From: Flavobacterium endoglycinae
Lineage (GTDB): Bacteria; Bacteroidota; Bacteroidia; Flavobacteriales; Flavobacteriaceae
Direction of reading: 5' to 3'
NCBI RefSeq assembly: GCF_017352115.1
Contig: NZ_CP071448.1
Location: forward strand, 4,128,001-4,192,000
Length of the DNA: 64,000 nucleotides
This document shows positions 61,398 to 64,000 of this stretch, piece by piece; within the stretch, counting starts at the first letter, position 1, and each line of letters starts with the position of its first letter. The notes below the pieces were generated by a model. The model saw only the letters and a program-made list of their open reading frames with translations, was not told the origin of the DNA and ran no database searches. The position numbers were made by a program, and so were the translations under genes.

Positions 61398-62303
61398 ATG
61401 AAATTAACAATACTTGGCTGTTATGCCGCAACTCCCAGAACCCTTACCAACCCAACTTCGCAGGTTTTAGAAATTAAAAACCGTTTGTTTTTAATTGACT
61501 GCGGTGAAGGAACTCAGGTACAGCTTCGAAAAAATAAGATTAAATTCTCAAAAATCAACCATATTTTCATTTCCCATCTTCATGGGGATCATTTGTATGG
61601 ATTAATCGGGACTATTTCGACTTTTTCTCTTTTGGGAAGAACGACAGATCTACATATTTACGGTCCTAAAGGAATTAAAGAGTTGATTCTGCTTCAGCTA
61701 AAATTAACAGAATCTTGGACTACTTATAATTTGTTTTTCCATGAGCTGGAATCCAAACAAAGTGAAGTAATTTTTGAGGATAATCGCGTTACTGTAACGA
61801 CAATTCCGTTAAAACATCGTGTGTATACAAATGGTTATCTTTTTCAGGAAAAACCAGATGAAAGAAAATTAAATGTAGAGGCCGTACAGCAATATGATAT
61901 TCACGTGGCTTATTATCAGAAAATAAAAAACGGAGGCGATATCAAACTTGATAACGGAACGGTAATAGAAAACGCAAAATTAACTTTTGATCCTGCACCT
62001 CCAAAGAGTTATGCTTTTTGCTCTGATACAGTTTATCATGAAGACGTAATTCCAATTATTCAAAATACAGATATTTTATATCACGAATCTACGTTTTTGG
62101 AATCTGAAGCTGGATTGGCTCAAAAAACACTACATTCAACAGCAAAAGAAGCAGCAAGAATAGCTTTAAAAGCGAATGTAAAACAATTGATTTTAGGGCA
62201 TTATTCTACACGATATGATGGTATAGAGCCATTTAAGAAAGAAGCAGAAGAAGTATTTCCAAATGTTCTGCTGGCGGATGACGGTGTAAGTTTTGAGTTT
62301 TGA
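61398..62303 (+). CDS. rnz: Ribonuclease Z
   Basis: A 301-residue metallo-beta-lactamase-fold endonuclease that removes the 3' trailer from tRNA precursors. It carries HLHGDHLYGL, the FCSDTVYHE block and LILGHYSTRYD with zinc ligands. The start MKLTILGCYAATPRTLTNPTS is typical of the short RNase Z form. It ends within the start of the GAGTTAT heptamer array: its last codons and TGA overlap the first unit. Confidence 0.95.
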   Translation: MKLTILGCYAATPRTLTNPTSQVLEIKNRLFLIDCGEGTQVQLRKNKIKFSKINHIFISHLHGDHLYGLIGTISTFSLLGRTTDLHIYGPKGIKELILLQLKLTESWTTYNLFFHELESKQSEVIFEDNRVTVTTIPLKHRVYTNGYLFQEKPDERKLNVEAVQQYDIHVAYYQKIKNGGDIKLDNGTVIENAKLTFDPAPPKSYAFCSDTVYHEDVIPIIQNTDILYHESTFLESEAGLAQKTLHSTAKEAARIALKANVKQLILGHYSTRYDGIEPFKKEAEEVFPNVLLADDGVSFEF

Positions 62304-62391
62304 GTTATGGGTTATGAGTTATGAGTTATGGGTTATGAGTTATGGGTTATGAGTTATGAGTTATGAGTTATGAGTTATGAGTTATGAGTTG
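62302..62391. repeat. Tandem heptanucleotide microsatellite (GAGTTAT/GGGTTAT)
   Basis: Twelve consecutive 7-bp units, nine GAGTTAT and three GGGTTAT, plus a partial unit, beginning in the rnz stop codon. Because seven is not a multiple of three, copy-number change would shift any frame crossing it. No spacers, so it is not a CRISPR array. Confidence 0.9.
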
Positions 62392-62395
62392 AATT

Positions 62396-62436
62396 TTCTA
62401 AATCTAATATCTAAAATCAACAATCTAAAATAATAA
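62396..62436. repeat. Heptamer ATCTAAA array before pdxH
   Basis: Units ATCTAAT, ATCTAAA, ATCAACA, ATCTAAA, ATAATAA end 3 bp before the pdxH ATG at 62440, almost repeating the block before 11275. Confidence 0.7.
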
Positions 62437-62439
62437 ATC

Positions 62440-63084
62440 ATGAATGATTTAAGCAATTACAGAAGATCATACGAGAAAAGTGAACTACTGGAAACTAACA
62501 TTCCAGAAGATCCGATTAATCTTTTTAACAGATGGTTTCATGAAGTGGAAGATTTTGGCGGAAGCGGAGAAGTGAATGCTATGACTGTTTCTACAATTGG
62601 ATTGGATGGTTTTCCGAAATCTCGTGTGGTTTTATTGAAGAAATTTTCTGAAGAAGGATTTATATTTTATACCAATTATGAGTCTGAAAAAGGAAAAGCG
62701 ATTGACGCAAATCCAAATGTTTGTTTGTCATTTTTCTGGCAGGAAATGGAACGTCAGGTGATTATAAAAGGAATAGCGCAAAAAACGTCTGAAATTATTT
62801 CTGATAATTATTTCAACTCACGTCCGGATGGCAGTAAATTAGGTGCTATTGTTTCTCATCAAAGTGAAGTTATTCCTTCAAGAACTTTTTTGGAAGAGAA
62901 TTTAAAAAAGATTGAAGCCGAATTTGAAGGAAAACCTATTCCAAGACCTGAAAATTGGGGAGGATATCTTGTAACGCCTTTACAAGTTGAATTTTGGCAG
63001 GGAAGACCCAACAGATTACATGACAGAATTCGTTATACAAGCCAATCCGATTTTTCATGGAAAATAGAACGACTTTCATCTTAA
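62440..63084 (+). CDS. pdxH: Pyridoxine/pyridoxamine 5'-phosphate oxidase
   Basis: An FMN enzyme that makes pyridoxal-5'-phosphate. The 214-residue protein shows VSTIGLDGFPKSRVVLLK, YTNYESEKGKAID, SFFWQEMERQVIIKG, SHQSEVIPSR and the C-terminal FWQGRPNRLHDRIRY. All family blocks are present and the length is standard. The gene starts immediately after heptamer arrays. Confidence 0.96.
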   Translation: MNDLSNYRRSYEKSELLETNIPEDPINLFNRWFHEVEDFGGSGEVNAMTVSTIGLDGFPKSRVVLLKKFSEEGFIFYTNYESEKGKAIDANPNVCLSFFWQEMERQVIIKGIAQKTSEIISDNYFNSRPDGSKLGAIVSHQSEVIPSRTFLEENLKKIEAEFEGKPIPRPENWGGYLVTPLQVEFWQGRPNRLHDRIRYTSQSDFSWKIERLSS

Positions 63085-63260
63085 CATTTGTAAGAATTTT
63101 ATCTTTATTTAAAAATATTTAGTGTATTTCATCGATTATTTTTGTAGTTTAACGGTAAATTAAATACGTTTGACCCAGAAATTTAAAGAGCAATTAGTCA
63201 CATAATACTATTTAAAGCATTTGCCCCAACATTTACTTTAGAACTTAACTACTTTTGATT

Positions 63261-63767
63261 ATGAAGAAAATTATGTGCGCCATGATGTTCATTGTGATGT
63301 CTGTCACAATGAGCTCATGCTCTGCTGATAATGCCGATGCAGTTGAAAATGAAAATAATGCATCAACGGAAAAAATAGTAACAAACTACGAATACAATTC
63401 TTCTGAATTGGAAACCATGCAGTTAATAAATGAATACCGAGTTAGTATTGGTTTAAAAGCATTGGAAAAAATTAATCATATTTCATTTAAGTGCGAAGAG
63501 CACAACCAATATATGATTGCAAACAATGTTGTGAATCATAATGATTTTACAGCACGTTCTAATAATATCATGAGTGTTCTAGGTGCGAAAAAAGTAGGTG
63601 AAAATGTTGCTTATAATTACAAAACTTCTGAAGCTGCTGTAAAAGCATGGCTTGAAAGTCAAGGGCATAAGGAAAATATCGAAGGAGATTATACACATTT
63701 TGGAATTTCAGTTACAACTGATTCTGCAGGTAGAAAATATTACACGAATATATTCGCAAAAATTTAA
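63261..63767 (+). CDS. CAP-domain lipoprotein
   Basis: A 168-residue lipoprotein (lipobox MSSC, Cys20) with a CAP/SCP domain (about 48-165): QLINEYRVSIGLKALEK, CEEHNQYMIANN, the metal-type His in VVNHND, and VGENVAYNYKTSEAAVKAW. It is envelope-located, possibly an adhesin or binding protein; the biochemical role of bacterial CAP proteins is mostly unknown. An upstream TTG two codons earlier is less likely. A terminator follows. Confidence 0.88.
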   Translation: MKKIMCAMMFIVMSVTMSSCSADNADAVENENNASTEKIVTNYEYNSSELETMQLINEYRVSIGLKALEKINHISFKCEEHNQYMIANNVVNHNDFTARSNNIMSVLGAKKVGENVAYNYKTSEAAVKAWLESQGHKENIEGDYTHFGISVTTDSAGRKYYTNIFAKI

Positions 63768-63832
63768 ACGATAGTACATTGAACTGGTTGGTTAGTTGTC
63801 GTTGCAATACCTGAGTTGCAGCGGCGTTTTGA

Positions 63833-63870
63833 AATAAAAGCTGTCTATTTACGTAGACAGCTTTTATTTT
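63833..63870. terminator. Bidirectional terminator
   Basis: A 15-bp perfect stem (63833-63847 with 63854-63868, AATAAAAGCTGTCTA arm) and T-run, between the CAP gene and the convergent OmpA-domain gene. Confidence 0.9.
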
Positions 63871-63885
63871 TTTAACTCTATGAGA

Positions 63886-64000
63886 TTATAATCCCGTAAC
63901 AATAAACTCACTTCGTCTGTTCATTTGATGTTCTTCTTCTGTACATTTTACATTATCAGAACAACGATTAACCAATTGTGTTTCACCGTAACCCCTTCCG
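63886..64000 (-). CDS. OmpA-domain protein, C-terminal end only (partial)
   Basis: The last 37 codons of a gene running out of the window at its 5' side. The reading GRGYGETQLVNRC, CTEEEHQMNRRSEF and a final ITVTGL-type end (FIVTGL) matches the C-terminal peptidoglycan-binding OmpA/MotB domain of flavobacterial envelope proteins (YGE-x-x-LVN-x-C and NRR-x-x-F). The full length cannot be judged. Confidence 0.8.
   Translation of the reverse strand, partial: GRGYGETQLVNRCSDNVKCTEEEHQMNRRSEFIVTGL

Noticed and set aside
62302..62391. Possible CRISPR array
   Set aside because: Units are 7 bp and directly tandem with no spacers and no cas genes nearby.

Overview
The window is low-GC (roughly one third G+C) Bacteroidetes DNA, almost certainly a Flavobacterium close to F. 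johnsoniae. Evidence: flavobacterial promoters (TTG spaced about 19-20 bp from TAnnTTTG), A-rich leaders instead of Shine-Dalgarno sites, SusC/SusD pairs, a type IX secretion C-terminal domain, bacillithiol synthase BshA, and a gene order from about 29 to 53 kb that, from memory, matches the chitin utilization locus (ChiUL) described in F. johnsoniae.

Layout. 0.1-3.6 kb: central metabolism (pfkA, gapA, a BadF-type N-acetylglucosamine kinase, mgsA). 3.6-11.8 kb: RidA, an LptD-like outer membrane protein, divergent cell-wall amidase and MCE/MlaD genes, a two-gene Fe-S oxidoreductase and a conserved unknown. 12-18 kb: bshA, a PrcB-like lipoprotein, a small beta-barrel, an LpxH-like phosphoesterase, aroC, a dicarboxylate/amino-acid symporter and an unlisted 44-residue peptide gene with a double-glycine leader. 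18.4-28.9 kb: hybrid histidine kinase, RhlE-type helicase, hutG and hutI, a coiled-coil membrane protein, a glutaminyl cyclase, the SRP RNA, an SDR and a FSA/TalC aldolase. 29-53 kb: the chitin locus. 53-64 kb: TlpA-like thioredoxin, ABC-F protein, small lipoprotein, an AraC/VOC/frameshifted-membrane-gene cluster, an HNH endonuclease remnant, pyrR-pyrB, a STAS-like protein, RNase Z, pdxH, a CAP lipoprotein and the 3' end of an OmpA-domain gene.

The chitin locus reads as a system. ChiA (two GH18 domains, T9SS-exported) and lipoprotein ChiB (GH18) cut chitin outside the cell. Two SusC/SusD pairs import oligomers, the GH20 enzyme yields GlcNAc in the periplasm and NagP carries GlcNAc inward. The BadF-type kinase at 2.4 kb is a likely phosphorylating enzyme. 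The NagB protein carries a PIG-L-type deacetylase domain, so it could supply both deacetylation and deamination and feed fructose-6-P to PfkA. A LytS-type kinase and LytTR regulator lie between nagP and the first susC. I find three direct half-sites phased at exactly 21 bp in front of nagP and both susC genes, a likely LytTR operator.

The other notable feature is intergenic: arrays of 7- or 8-bp units, often in inverted arms, several ending right at a start codon, plus larger inverted-repeat elements. No tRNA, rRNA, CRISPR array, insertion sequence or prophage is evident.
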